Positions 34,376 through 43,795 of a DNA stretch of 64,000 nucleotides are shown here, piece after piece (the stretch's first letter is position 1; each line of letters starts with the position of its first letter). A program made the position numbers and the translations under genes. The stretch comes from Nitrospira sp. (lineage in GTDB: Bacteria > Nitrospirota > Nitrospiria > Nitrospirales > Nitrospiraceae). The stretch spans positions 1 through 64,000 of the forward strand of contig JAEURX010000036.1 in NCBI GenBank assembly GCA_016788885.1, given 5' to 3'. Below the pieces are notes generated by a model that saw only the letters and a list, made by a program, of their open reading frames with translations, was not told the DNA's origin and ran no database searches.

Positions 34376-34462
34376 CAGCTCCCTCGCAACACCATTGTGA
34401 TCAGCCTCCGGCAGCGTCGAGTTGCTCCCACTGTGATCACTCGTCGGCCTGGATTCCCCCGT

Positions 34463-36388
34463 TCACGCTGAGACGGAGACCCCGACCAACCGGTCCGTCT
34501 CAGCCGCCAGACGGGTCTCGATCGAACCATAACGAATGATGCCCTCCTCCAGCCAGCCGACCTGGCCGGACAGAATGGCTTTGGCCACCGGATACAGCGT
34601 CGTATCGTCGTCCCACCCCGACGTCCGAAGCGAAAGCAAGCGCGAGGGGTTGAATTCCGCCTTCGTTCTTGCGCAGAAGTACGTCGCCAAGCTCTCGATA
34701 TGGGCCTTACCCCGAAGCGATTCCCGCGACTTGTACCACAGCAACGATTCGACGGCAAAGAGATGCATGGCGGCTTTCACCAGACGCGTCATCAGCAGCT
34801 GCTTCCGAGCCAAGCCCTGGCGATCCCGTATGGCAACCCACAAGGTCGTGTGCGCCAGTTCCCGACTTTTTTTCTCCACAAAGCCTTCCCACACCCGATC
34901 GAACGTGCCGACGGCGCCCCCTTTCTTCTCATAGGCAGACACAGCATGGACCGATCTGGCTGCAGTCGTAAGAAAGAACGGCGCGGCTCGCAGCATGTCG
35001 GCAACCTGATTGGAAAGGAACGCCTGCCCGTGCGTAAAATATTTGGCCAACCCTTCCCGGCCGATCCAGAGAGTCAGGATGCCGTTGCTGCCTTCCCAGA
35101 TCACATTGATCAGCGCATCGCGGATCATCCGTTCGACCGGCACCGGCACGTCCCCGTGGAGACGGAGCGAATCCGGTGTCTCAAATGCGCGCCCGCCATA
35201 GATCCGGAACAGGTCCAGCAAAGATTCCAGCAGCCATTCTGTGGAGAGAATCTTGGCGGCTGCGGACTCCAGCCGCACATCGTGTTTCGTATCGGCCCAG
35301 ATCCCCGTGATGTTCACGATGGCCTCCAGGGCCAAGACCCGTGAGGCCATCAGGACAATCTTGGCTCCAATGTCCGTGTGTTCGCCGATCGGACGGTCAT
35401 ACTGCACACGTTGTTGTGCCCGCGCACGGGCCAACCACAAACATTGTTTGAGATTGCCCAAACAGGCGGCAGGAAGCGTAAGCCGCCCTACAGTCAAACT
35501 CTCAAGGGCACGTCGTAGACCGTCGCCCTCGGCGCCCAACCGATCGGCCACCGGCACGAACACCTCGCGCAGATGCACCTGCCCGTTATAGATACCGCGC
35601 ACGCCCAAAAAACTGAGCCGCGTACAACGGCATCCCCTCGAGTGTGTATCGACGACGAACGCCCCGAACTTCCGCTCTTCCTTGGGACGATGCACCTGGT
35701 CGGGCGCCTCCACGATTTGTGCAATGACCACCAGCAGGGACGCGAGGAAGGTCTCATGTCCGCGGGGCGCATTCGTCGTATAGAGCTTGTCACCTGTCAG
35801 CCGATACCCGACCACCACCCCCGCTTCACGAATGGGAATCGCATAGGTGTGCAGATCCCAGATGTCGCATCCGGCGTCCTTCTCCGTCAGCGCAAACCCC
35901 GAAATCTCCCCGCTCGCCAGACGCGGCAATAGTCGCGCCTGTTGTTCAGGATTTCCGACTAACTTCACAGGTTCTGCCGCCCCGATCGAATTGTGAGCCG
36001 ACAGAAGGACGGTGGTCGCCGCATCGTGACTGCCCAAAAGCGTCGCCACCCTGTGGTATTCCGACTGAGAGAGGCCAAGCCCGCCATAGCGAGAAGGGAT
36101 CTTCATGCCGAACGCCCCGATCTGTTTCAGCGCAACAAACACGTCTTCGCCGATGGCGCCCGCTTTGTCGATGGCTTCCGGATCCACCCGATCGAGCAGC
36201 AGGTGCCTGAGGCTGTCCAGAAACGCACAGGCAGGAGGGCTGCCTGCCTGAATCACCGCCTCAGCAAACAGCTGTCGGCGAACCTTTCCCTCGAACAGGC
36301 CTGCGATGAATCCTGAATAGGCTCGCGTATCGCGAGCGGCCTCGGCAGCCGCGAGGGATCCTTTGAAGAGAGGCCCCCTTGTCGCCAT
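34463..36388 (-). CDS. Acyl-CoA dehydrogenase family protein, long form
   Basis: The 641-residue flavoprotein exceeds the usual 380-residue form by a C-terminal extension, as in very-long-chain dehydrogenases and ACAD9. Landmarks are IGAFGMKIPSRYGGLGLSQS, GEISGFALTEKDAGCDIWDL, FLGVRGIYNGQVHLREVFVP and the catalytic base region NVIWEGSNGILTL, where the glutamate takes the alpha-proton. It would introduce a double bond in an acyl-CoA, passing electrons to ETF. It heads the minus-strand lipid group with patatin, hydratase, dehydrogenase, thiolase and ligase. Chain length is not fixed by sequence. Confidence 0.87.
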   Translation of the reverse strand: MATRGPLFKGSLAAAEAARDTRAYSGFIAGLFEGKVRRQLFAEAVIQAGSPPACAFLDSLRHLLLDRVDPEAIDKAGAIGEDVFVALKQIGAFGMKIPSRYGGLGLSQSEYHRVATLLGSHDAATTVLLSAHNSIGAAEPVKLVGNPEQQARLLPRLASGEISGFALTEKDAGCDIWDLHTYAIPIREAGVVVGYRLTGDKLYTTNAPRGHETFLASLLVVIAQIVEAPDQVHRPKEERKFGAFVVDTHSRGCRCTRLSFLGVRGIYNGQVHLREVFVPVADRLGAEGDGLRRALESLTVGRLTLPAACLGNLKQCLWLARARAQQRVQYDRPIGEHTDIGAKIVLMASRVLALEAIVNITGIWADTKHDVRLESAAAKILSTEWLLESLLDLFRIYGGRAFETPDSLRLHGDVPVPVERMIRDALINVIWEGSNGILTLWIGREGLAKYFTHGQAFLSNQVADMLRAAPFFLTTAARSVHAVSAYEKKGGAVGTFDRVWEGFVEKKSRELAHTTLWVAIRDRQGLARKQLLMTRLVKAAMHLFAVESLLWYKSRESLRGKAHIESLATYFCARTKAEFNPSRLLSLRTSGWDDDTTLYPVAKAILSGQVGWLEEGIIRYGSIETRLAAETDRLVGVSVSA

Positions 36389-36409
36389 CGGTGTACTCCC
36401 TCCCTTCCA

Positions 36410-37627
36410 CTACTTCGCCTTGCGCCAGGCCACGCCGACTGCTCCGATGCAAGCGGGCGCCGCCGCGGCCTGAGGCGCGCGCGGAACGGTCACCGCCCCA
36501 GTCGGGTCGAGCCCGGCAAGGCGACTTCGGGCCCGCTCCTCGAATCTGACGCGCGACACGGCAAGACCGTAGCGAGCAAATTGTACGGACAGCTCCTCGA
36601 ACCGATCCCGCGCCATCGTCACCACTGACATGTATCCGGCTCGAAGGAGGTGGATGCGGTCGCGATAACTCAAAAAACTCCGCTCGAACAACAAGGCATC
36701 CTCCTCCACCGGGGAGATGACCAACATTTCCTTCTCCGGGTAATCATGCTCGAAACGTTCCAACGCCTGTGAAAAACGAGCATCGAAGTTGATCCTGGAG
36801 GCCTGTTCCCCGATGGACAAAAACCCACGCTCCCGCATTCGCTTCTCAGTCCCGCCGAGCAACGGCCCCATCGACGACCGGCGCTGGGGAGCCCGCGCCA
36901 TGGGATTGATCATGATCATGAAGTCGACGTGTTTCCGAACTGCGATGTCGAAGAAGGCCATGCGACCGATCCCTGCATCAATGTAATCACGCCCCTGGAT
37001 ACGCACGGGGCAGAAATAAATGGGCACGGCAGATGAAGCGGTGACGGCACGGGAGATCGGCACCTCCCGCCAACCTTCATCGCCGAACATCACCCCATCG
37101 CCGGTTTCCAAATCGATCGCTGGAATATAGAGCTCCTTCGAGAGCCCGGCAAAGGTGTCGCTCAACTTTCTCGTCCGAAAGATCGCCGCCAGGTACGCAG
37201 CAAAAGGCTCGAGCGTGTAAATGCCGCTGGGCAGCGCATCTTGAGCCTTGTCGAGCAGATCGATGAGCGTCATTTCTCGATAATGACGTACATAGAGCTT
37301 GAGTAATGGAACCATCTGGCGGGTGACGCGCCAGACGGTCTTGAGTCCCTCTCCGATAGCGGGTGAAAAGACGTTGCGGTGGTCGAAATAGTAGGGCCTG
37401 GTTCCGGACAGATTGGTCTCCAGAATCTCTCGCGGTGTCACACCATTGGCGACCAACGACGCCGCAGCGGCTCCCGCACTGACCCCGACATAGAGATCAA
37501 GGTCATTCATACTGCCCCCGTCCTCGAACAAATCGTCCAGCGCGGTCAACGCACCGACCTCGAAGAGATAGCCCGTGAAGCCTCCTCCGCCCAATGCCAA
37601 CGCCCGTTTGCCGCATGCCCGTGCCAT
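36410..37627 (-). CDS. Patatin-like phospholipase
   Basis: The 405-residue protein has the patatin signatures: the oxyanion loop LALGGGGFTGYLFEVGAL, the nucleophile elbow VGVSAGAAAAS with the catalytic Ser, and the catalytic Asp in YIDAGIGRMAF. It would release fatty acids from lipids, possibly feeding the neighbouring ligase and beta-oxidation enzymes. I start at the ATG at 37627; the frame is open to 37744 but that part overlaps the enoyl-CoA hydratase gene. No signal peptide is seen, so action on cytoplasmic or inner-leaflet lipids is likely. Confidence 0.87.
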   Translation of the reverse strand: MARACGKRALALGGGGFTGYLFEVGALTALDDLFEDGGSMNDLDLYVGVSAGAAAASLVANGVTPREILETNLSGTRPYYFDHRNVFSPAIGEGLKTVWRVTRQMVPLLKLYVRHYREMTLIDLLDKAQDALPSGIYTLEPFAAYLAAIFRTRKLSDTFAGLSKELYIPAIDLETGDGVMFGDEGWREVPISRAVTASSAVPIYFCPVRIQGRDYIDAGIGRMAFFDIAVRKHVDFMIMINPMARAPQRRSSMGPLLGGTEKRMRERGFLSIGEQASRINFDARFSQALERFEHDYPEKEMLVISPVEEDALLFERSFLSYRDRIHLLRAGYMSVVTMARDRFEELSVQFARYGLAVSRVRFEERARSRLAGLDPTGAVTVPRAPQAAAAPACIGAVGVAWRKAK

Positions 37628-37670
37628 CTCGCCCTCAGCATAGGATCGACCGCATCGCCTGCACAGACGT

Positions 37671-38459
37671 TCATCGATCGACGAAGTGTGGTTGCCGCTT
37701 CTCCAGGAAGGCGGCCACGCCTTCTCGTTTGTCCTCTGTCTCACAGAGCCCGCCGAACAGACGCGCCTCCAATGCCAGGCCCTCCTGCAGAGTCAGCTCC
37801 CTCCCCTCACGAATCGCTCGCAGCGACCCGCGCAGTGCCGTCAGACTCTTCGCTGCGATGTTCCGTGCCATCCCCTGAGCCTGACGCAGCAGATCTTCCG
37901 GCGCGATGACCTCAGAGACCAACCCGAGCGCCCTGGCCTCCTGCGCGGAAATCGAGTCGCCCGTCAGGATCAGCTCCATGGCCTTGGATTGCCCGACGAT
38001 CCTGGGTAGACGCTGAGTGCCGCCGAAACCCGGCATGATGCCCAGATTGATTTCCGGCTGGCCCAACCGACTGCCCTCCGCCGCGAGACGGATGTGGCAA
38101 CACATGGCCAGTTCCAGCCCTCCGCCAAGGCAGGCACCATTGATGGCAGCAATAACAGGTTTATCCAACGTCTCGATGCGATTCAGAATGGCCTGACCTT
38201 GTTGCGCAATCGTTACGCCCTCCTGCGACGAAGCCACCGCAGCCAACACGCGAATGTCGGCCCCTGCAACAAAGAATCGGCCAGTCCCGGTCAGGACAAC
38301 CGACTTAACGGCCTCATCCTCGTCGCACTGGCCAATCGCCAGGCTCAGCTCAGCGAGAAGGTCAGGGGTGAGCGCATTCGCCGGAGGACGATTGATCACG
38401 AGCGTGGCCACTGCACCATCCACCGTGCAAGAGACCATTGAGCCGGTTGTTGTGGTCAT
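37671..38459 (-). CDS. Enoyl-CoA hydratase/isomerase family protein
   Basis: The 262-residue protein has crotonase-fold features: LVINRPPANALTPDLL, the oxyanion-hole segment FFVAGADIRVLAAVA, INGACLGGGLELAMCCHIRL, and INLGIMPGFGGTQRLPRIVG, with the two glutamate positions of hydratases. It hydrates trans-2-enoyl-CoA to 3-hydroxyacyl-CoA. The next gene downstream in the pathway, the 3-hydroxyacyl-CoA dehydrogenase, is encoded 79 bp upstream, so the two halves of a FadB-like enzyme are separate proteins here. Confidence 0.92.
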   Translation of the reverse strand: MTTTTGSMVSCTVDGAVATLVINRPPANALTPDLLAELSLAIGQCDEDEAVKSVVLTGTGRFFVAGADIRVLAAVASSQEGVTIAQQGQAILNRIETLDKPVIAAINGACLGGGLELAMCCHIRLAAEGSRLGQPEINLGIMPGFGGTQRLPRIVGQSKAMELILTGDSISAQEARALGLVSEVIAPEDLLRQAQGMARNIAAKSLTALRGSLRAIREGRELTLQEGLALEARLFGGLCETEDKREGVAAFLEKRQPHFVDR

Positions 38460-38538
38460 ACGAACCTCACCTGGTTCATCGGTTCAACGATTGACGTAAC
38501 GAGCGGCGCACTGCCCGCCCACATGGCGGTGGCGACCG

Positions 38539-39762
38539 TCAATAGGGAAAAAACCCCCTGCCGGCCAGTTGCCCGGTAAAACCGGCATCCACCAGTCTTC
38601 GCAACATCGGAGCGGGCCAGAAGCGAATTCCCACACTCTCTGTGAACTTGTCCAACTGCCGGAGGACTTCATCGATGCCAAGTTGGTCGGCAAGGTGCAA
38701 TGGCCCTCCCTTTTCATTCGGAAAGCCCGTGCCCGCCACCACCGCGAGATCGATATCACGCGCCGAGGCCACACCTTCCTGCAGCGCAATGACCGCCTCA
38801 TTCACCATAGCCAACAGCGGCCGTGCCCTCGTCCACTGACGCCGAAAGCCCCCGCTGTGCTGCCGAGCTTGCTGCATGAGATCTTCGAGACCGTGATCCA
38901 CGCCTCCCGTCTCCGCGCTTCCATACCGATAGAATCCCTGTCCGGCTTTGACTCCCATCCGTCCCGCTTTCACCATCGCCTCCAGCAACGGCGCCGGAGC
39001 CATTCGCGGCCCGTACGACCGGTGAAGAATCCGTGCAACCTCGAGCGCGATATCCAGCCCGACGGAATCCAACAGGGCAAAGGGGCCGACAGGCATCCCG
39101 AACGAGACCATGTCCTGCTCGATCTCGTTGAGGGACACGCCACTGTCTTGGAGACACCAGACGGCCTCGTTCAAATAGGGAGAGAGCAGCCGATTGACGA
39201 GAAAACCCGCGCATTCCTTCACGACGACCGGCGTCTTGCGGAGACCTTCCGCAAAACCGACGACATCCTCGACTGTGTGGGCATCCGTCGCCAACCCGGG
39301 AATGACTTCCACCAGCGGCATGGCATAGGCCGGATTGAAAAAATGCAATCCGATCACGTTGCCGGGACGAGTGGTTCCAGCCCCGAGTGCTGAAATGGAT
39401 AACGCAGAGGTATTGGTCGCCAGGATGGCACTCCGCGCGCAGATGCGGTCAAGTTCCTGGAAGACTTGCCGCTTCAGCGCCAGATCTTCAGGCACAGCCT
39501 CGATGACCAGATCGACCCCTTTCAGGCCTTCGAGGTTCGGGGAGGCGGTGACTAACAGCATTTTTTCCTCCAGCTGTTCAGGCGTCATCTTCCCCTTGTC
39601 CACACGAGCCTCGTAAATCCTCCGCACCCCGGCGACGCCTTGCACGGCAAGAGCCTCCTGTCGATCCGCCACCACCACCGGCAGACCGGCATAACTCACC
39701 ACTTCTGCGATCTGCGCGCCCATGGTTCCAGCCCCCAGCACTCCGACGGTGTAGATATACAT
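38539..39762 (-). CDS. 3-hydroxyacyl-CoA dehydrogenase with duplicated C-terminal domain
   Basis: The 407-residue protein has an N-terminal NAD-binding domain (VGVLGAGTMGAQIAEVVSYA; VDLVIEAVPEDLALKRQVF; ILATNTSALSISAL) and the GLHFFNPAYAMPLVEVI catalytic segment, followed by two 3HCDH C-terminal domains (about 185-280 and 300-407, the latter with GTGFPNEKGGPLHLADQLG). This is the dehydrogenase half of FadB/FadJ without the hydratase. It oxidises L-3-hydroxyacyl-CoA. Hydratase and thiolase genes flank it. Confidence 0.93.
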   Translation of the reverse strand: MYIYTVGVLGAGTMGAQIAEVVSYAGLPVVVADRQEALAVQGVAGVRRIYEARVDKGKMTPEQLEEKMLLVTASPNLEGLKGVDLVIEAVPEDLALKRQVFQELDRICARSAILATNTSALSISALGAGTTRPGNVIGLHFFNPAYAMPLVEVIPGLATDAHTVEDVVGFAEGLRKTPVVVKECAGFLVNRLLSPYLNEAVWCLQDSGVSLNEIEQDMVSFGMPVGPFALLDSVGLDIALEVARILHRSYGPRMAPAPLLEAMVKAGRMGVKAGQGFYRYGSAETGGVDHGLEDLMQQARQHSGGFRRQWTRARPLLAMVNEAVIALQEGVASARDIDLAVVAGTGFPNEKGGPLHLADQLGIDEVLRQLDKFTESVGIRFWPAPMLRRLVDAGFTGQLAGRGFFPY

Positions 39763-39795
39763 CGACTCACCAGGCAGCCCGGCGCCGCCTCCTTC

Positions 39796-40986
39796 TCACA
39801 CCTGCTCAAGCACCATTGCGGCGCCCTGTCCGCCGCCGACACACATGGCGACCGCGCCGAGCGAAGCCCCCCGCCGCCGCATTTCATAGAGCAAGGTGAT
39901 CACCAGACGTGTCCCGGTCATACCGACCGGATGTCCCAGAGCGATCGCCCCGCCGTTCACATTGACGAGGTCCCGCTTTAACCCCAACACACGCTCCACC
40001 GCGAGGTATTGCGCGGCAAATGCTTCGTTTACTTCGAGCAACGCCAAATCGGCAAGACTCACCCCGGCACGTTTGAGAGCCAACGGCAGCGCCTCCGCCG
40101 GACCGATACCCATGCGGGTGGGATCCACGCCGACAAAGGCGTAACTCTTGATGCGTCCGAGCGGTCGACAGTTCAACTCACGCGCACGCGCGGCGGACAT
40201 GACCATCGCCGCCGCCGCCCCATCATTGAGCGGGCAACTATTTCCCGCAGTGACGGTGCCGCCGTCCTTAAACAGCGGCGGGTAGAGTGCCAGTTGCTGT
40301 TCGGTCAATCCGACATTCGGCCCTTCATCCTGGGTCATCGTGACCGGGGCGACATCCCGCCCCGCCACCGATTTCGGGATCACGACCGGAAACACCTCCT
40401 CCTTGAGCCGCCCCTCGCGAATCGCTTTGAACGCACGCCGGTGGCTCTCCACGGCAAACCGATCCTGTTCCTCATGACCGATGCCAAACTCCTCAGCCAG
40501 GGTTTCCGCCGTCCGCCCCATCAGCTGACCACAAAACGCATCCGTCAATCCCTCCCAAATGCTGTCGATGAATTCCGCGTGGCGGAGACGTTTGCCCCAT
40601 CGCATCTCCCGCGAAACAAACGGGGCGCGACTCATGCTCTCGACTCCGCCGACGATCTGCACGTCCGCATCCTCGCTCTGAATATTTTGGTAGGCGTTGA
40701 CGAACGGTTGGAGGCCTGACGAACAATTGCGTTGGACCGAATACGCGGGCGTGCGAACGGGAAGACCTGCCAGAAGAGCGATGACACGCGCGACGTTATA
40801 CGCATCGCTCGTATGCCCGACGGAACCGATGATGACCTCGTCGATGAGGTGCGGATCCACTTGGGCACGCAGGATCACTTCCCGCACGGCCAACTCACCC
40901 ATCTTGTGGGGTGTCAGATCCTTCAGAGCGCCGCCGAAGTTGCCGATGGGGGTTCGTGCACCGGTCGTCACGACGACTTCTTTCAC
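39796..40986 (-). CDS. Thiolase (acetyl-CoA C-acyltransferase)
   Basis: The 396-residue protein has the thiolase landmarks: the nucleophile in [54 protein letters not shown] and [15 protein letters not shown] with the second Cys. In this setting it would cleave 3-oxoacyl-CoA in the last step of beta-oxidation; a biosynthetic acetoacetyl-CoA role is possible. The gene stands between the dehydrogenase and the acyl-CoA ligase with short gaps. Confidence 0.93.
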   Translation of the reverse strand: MKEVVVTTGARTPIGNFGGALKDLTPHKMGELAVREVILRAQVDPHLIDEVIIGSVGHTSDAYNVARVIALLAGLPVRTPAYSVQRNCSSGLQPFVNAYQNIQSEDADVQIVGGVESMSRAPFVSREMRWGKRLRHAEFIDSIWEGLTDAFCGQLMGRTAETLAEEFGIGHEEQDRFAVESHRRAFKAIREGRLKEEVFPVVIPKSVAGRDVAPVTMTQDEGPNVGLTEQQLALYPPLFKDGGTVTAGNSCPLNDGAAAAMVMSAARARELNCRPLGRIKSYAFVGVDPTRMGIGPAEALPLALKRAGVSLADLALLEVNEAFAAQYLAVERVLGLKRDLVNVNGGAIALGHPVGMTGTRLVITLLYEMRRRGASLGAVAMCVGGGQGAAMVLEQV

Positions 40987-41013
40987 AGCGCCTCCTTGTG
41001 GCCGTCACCTTGC

Positions 41014-42720
41014 TTATCGCGTCGGCTGCGCATCCGTGACAGGCCTCTCCGCACCATCCCGCAGCGCTCTTCGCAACACCTTGCCGATAATGGTCCGCGG
41101 CAATTCGCTCCGAAATTCAATCACCGTCGGCACCTTGAATCGCGCCAGCGAGGTGCGACAGTGGTCGATCAGATCCTGTTCGGTCACTGACGTGCCAGAG
41201 ATCGGCACGACATACGCTTTCACCGCTTCTCCGTAATGGTGATCCGGAGTGCCGACCACCACCGCCTCCTGCACGGCAGGATGCTGAGACAGGATCTCTT
41301 CCACCTCTCGTGGATAAACCGTCTCTCCCCACGGCTTGATCACGTCCTTCTTTCGATCCATGAAAAAGAAAAACCCGTCTTCATCCCGCCTCACGATGTC
41401 ACCGGTATACAACCAGCCGTCTCGCAAGACGGCCCGCGTCTCCGCCTCGTTGTTCCAATAGCCCTGCATCACCTGCGGCCCGCGGACGACAAGTTCTCCT
41501 GCTTCGCCGATCGACACATCCCGATGCCCGGTCTCTACATCGACAATCCGTGCGTCCGTATCTGGAAACGGCACCCCCATTGAACCATGCGGATGCGGAC
41601 CCTGAATCGGATTGCAGTGAGTCGTCGGGCCGGCTTCGGTCAACCCATACCCCTCTGAAATGGTGACCCCGCTCAACCGTTCAAATGCATCCTGCACATC
41701 GGCCGACAGCGGGCTGGCCCCGCAGAGACAGACCCGAATCGAACGCAGGTCGTGCCGGCGCGCCTTGGCACACTCAGTCATCATCGAGAACATCATCGGC
41801 ACACCGGACATGATGCTGACCCCATGTTTCTGAATCGCCGTCATCACCTCGTCGGCTTGGAAGCGGGGGAGCAACACGATTCGAGAACCGGTCGCCACCG
41901 CAAGATTTTGGCACGTGCTCAACCCGTAACAATGAAACAGCGGGACCGCGCCCAGAAAGACCTCCTGCCCCTCACGGAAATTCGAACACCAGCGGCGGCC
42001 TTGCAAGGCGCTGACCACCACGTTCCGATGCGTGAGCATGACCCCCTTGGGGATACCGGTCGTGCCGCCGGTGTACTGAATCTGGGCCAGGCTGGTGGGT
42101 TCCACAGAGGGCAAGGACGACGTCTCGGCCTCCGTTGCCATAGGCACAGGATCGAGAAGTTCAAGAAAACCATACACCGGTGCAATCTTCTCCACCACGA
42201 TCCAGCGCTTCGCCCACCGTGCTTGTAAGGGATACAACAGTTTTTTTGCAGTCGGCAAAAAGTCTCGCAGGCTGGTGACAATGATCCGCTTGGGCAGGCC
42301 TGCTCGCTCGCGAGCGACGCGGATGCGTGGATACAGAAGATCCAAGGCGACGATGGTCTCACTACCCGAGTCCGCGAGCTGAGTCTGAATTTCGCGCTCG
42401 ACATACAGCGGGTTCATGGGCACGACAACGGCACCGGCCTTCATCGCACCATAGTACGCAATGACTGCCTGGGGGATGTTCGGCAGCATGAGCGCCACAC
42501 GATCACCCGCCTGCACACCAAGCCCGCGTAGCGCCAGGGCAAAGCGAGTGGTGAGGTCATTGAGTTCACGGTAGCTGAGGGTCGTACCGTAGAAATGGAG
42601 TGCCGGCGAGTCGGGGAAGCGTGAGGCAGAGCGCCGGAGCAGGTCCGGAACGGTCCATTCCGGATAGCCGGAGGTGGCAGGCACGCCGGGATCATACCGG
42701 TTGATCCATGACCGAGGCAT
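41014..42720 (-). CDS. fadD: Long-chain fatty-acid-CoA ligase type AMP-forming ligase
   Basis: The 568-residue protein of the ANL superfamily has the P-loop-like motif IQYTGGTTGIPKGVMLTHR, the A5 region EGYGLTEAGPTTHCNPI, YTGDIVRRDEDGFFFFMDRK and the C-terminal lysine in LPRTIIGKVLRRALR. It activates fatty acids to acyl-CoA through an acyl-adenylate. The start at 42720 follows GGGGGAGG; the frame is open to 42837 without support. Neighbours supply the beta-oxidation steps. Substrate chain length is inferred only from family. Confidence 0.9.
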   Translation of the reverse strand: MPRSWINRYDPGVPATSGYPEWTVPDLLRRSASRFPDSPALHFYGTTLSYRELNDLTTRFALALRGLGVQAGDRVALMLPNIPQAVIAYYGAMKAGAVVVPMNPLYVEREIQTQLADSGSETIVALDLLYPRIRVARERAGLPKRIIVTSLRDFLPTAKKLLYPLQARWAKRWIVVEKIAPVYGFLELLDPVPMATEAETSSLPSVEPTSLAQIQYTGGTTGIPKGVMLTHRNVVVSALQGRRWCSNFREGQEVFLGAVPLFHCYGLSTCQNLAVATGSRIVLLPRFQADEVMTAIQKHGVSIMSGVPMMFSMMTECAKARRHDLRSIRVCLCGASPLSADVQDAFERLSGVTISEGYGLTEAGPTTHCNPIQGPHPHGSMGVPFPDTDARIVDVETGHRDVSIGEAGELVVRGPQVMQGYWNNEAETRAVLRDGWLYTGDIVRRDEDGFFFFMDRKKDVIKPWGETVYPREVEEILSQHPAVQEAVVVGTPDHHYGEAVKAYVVPISGTSVTEQDLIDHCRTSLARFKVPTVIEFRSELPRTIIGKVLRRALRDGAERPVTDAQPTR

Positions 42721-42749
42721 ACACGCCTCCCCCTGGACCGGTGACGGGA

Positions 42750-43508
42750 TTATCCCCGCAACTCGCTCCCACGCTGTGGCATTGCGTGGCTCCCTGCCTG
42801 CGCGGAACCAGCGGGCACCCGTTCGAGGCCCATCCAAAATCCTTCGAGATAGTCGAGCACCGCGTTCATCCCGAAGCGAAAATCACTTTTCTCACTCTCC
42901 GACATGCCGGACGGTGAGACGGATGCTGCACCGTCAATCGCCTCCATGGCTTGCGCCATGGCCTGCTCATGCCCAGCCTCAAGCTGTCGGTGAAACGTAA
43001 AGTAGGTCATGTCCATGTGAGGGTACCGGGTAGCCTGCACGATTGAGAGCCCGGGAATGAGTTGGTCCCACATCGTAATAGCCATGTTTTCGAGACCAAA
43101 CGATGCGCCCAGTGCCGTCGTATGGTTTCGACTGCTGTACAACGCTTCCATGCCTTCAATGTAGGCACGCGTGGAGGTGCGCATCGGCGTCGTCATGGCT
43201 GCATGAACGGACATGCCGATGGAACGCAAAAACCGCCGATACAACAACTCGTGCCGATTCTTGACGAGTCCGTCGCCGAGCTCCGAATAGAGCACCCGGG
43301 TCAATTCATCGGCGACGGCTTCATCTTCAGTGTTGACCAGCTGGGCGGCAAGGATGCGCGGGAAACACCGCGCGAAGCTGTAGAACTGGATGGCAAACTC
43401 ATCAAACTCTTCGTCACTGATATGGCCGGCCTGAAAGCGTGTCAGAAATGAATTGTGGATCGCTCCGTGTTGGAGCACTTCGGCGCGAACGTCGTCGTAA
43501 AACGGCAT
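42750..43508 (-). CDS. Heme-oxygenase-like diiron (HDO) family protein
   Basis: The 252-residue all-helical protein has the metal pattern of the HDO or iron-containing redox enzyme family (PqqC/TenA fold): ELGDGLVKNRHELLYRRFL with Glu and His, GASFGLENMAITMWDQ with Glu, and DMTYFTFHRQLEAGHEQA with His, Glu and His. Known members oxidise fatty acids (UndA), amino acids or the pABA precursor (CADD-like). The E-to-H spacing of ten fits the general iron-redox group more than CADD. GAGGAGG precedes the ATG. Being next to an acyl-CoA ligase, a fatty acyl substrate is conceivable. Confidence 0.75.
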   Translation of the reverse strand: MPFYDDVRAEVLQHGAIHNSFLTRFQAGHISDEEFDEFAIQFYSFARCFPRILAAQLVNTEDEAVADELTRVLYSELGDGLVKNRHELLYRRFLRSIGMSVHAAMTTPMRTSTRAYIEGMEALYSSRNHTTALGASFGLENMAITMWDQLIPGLSIVQATRYPHMDMTYFTFHRQLEAGHEQAMAQAMEAIDGAASVSPSGMSESEKSDFRFGMNAVLDYLEGFWMGLERVPAGSAQAGSHAMPQRGSELRG

Positions 43509-43587
43509 GGCGCACCTCCTCGCCCATCAGAGGATCGTGCCTCCTCCATTAATGCGATTTTCATATCACCTCGCCCTGATAGTCATT

Positions 43588-43664
43588 CGACGCAATGCGA
43601 TAAAGGAGAAATGCATTTCGAACAACCGCCATTCACGATCATGCCAAGACTTTCTATTGCGTCG
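43588..43664. repeat. Separated inverted repeat in the divergent control region
   Basis: CGACGCAAT (43588-43596) and its exact complement ATTGCGTCG (43656-43664) lie 59 bp apart in the region between two divergently read gene runs. Such spaced half-sites can serve a looping regulator, but a 9-bp match could also be chance. Confidence 0.3.
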
Positions 43665-43686
43665 TACAAATAATACAGAATCTATA

Positions 43687-43714
43687 TTGAATGATGCAAC
43701 TACTTTGTTATATA
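43687..43714 (+). promoter_or_regulatory. Sigma-70 promoter of the plus-strand catabolic run
   Basis: TTGAAT (43687-43692), a 16-bp spacer and TATATA (43709-43714) give a fair promoter about 80 bp before the first gene at 43796. The surrounding 60 bases are clearly AT-rich compared with the flanking genes. Confidence 0.55.
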
Positions 43715-43795
43715 GTCGGATCATGATCGATGCAGGACTCTCACGACAGATGAGACGGCGCGAGGTTCCACGCACACCGAGCAGGAGGACCCGCC

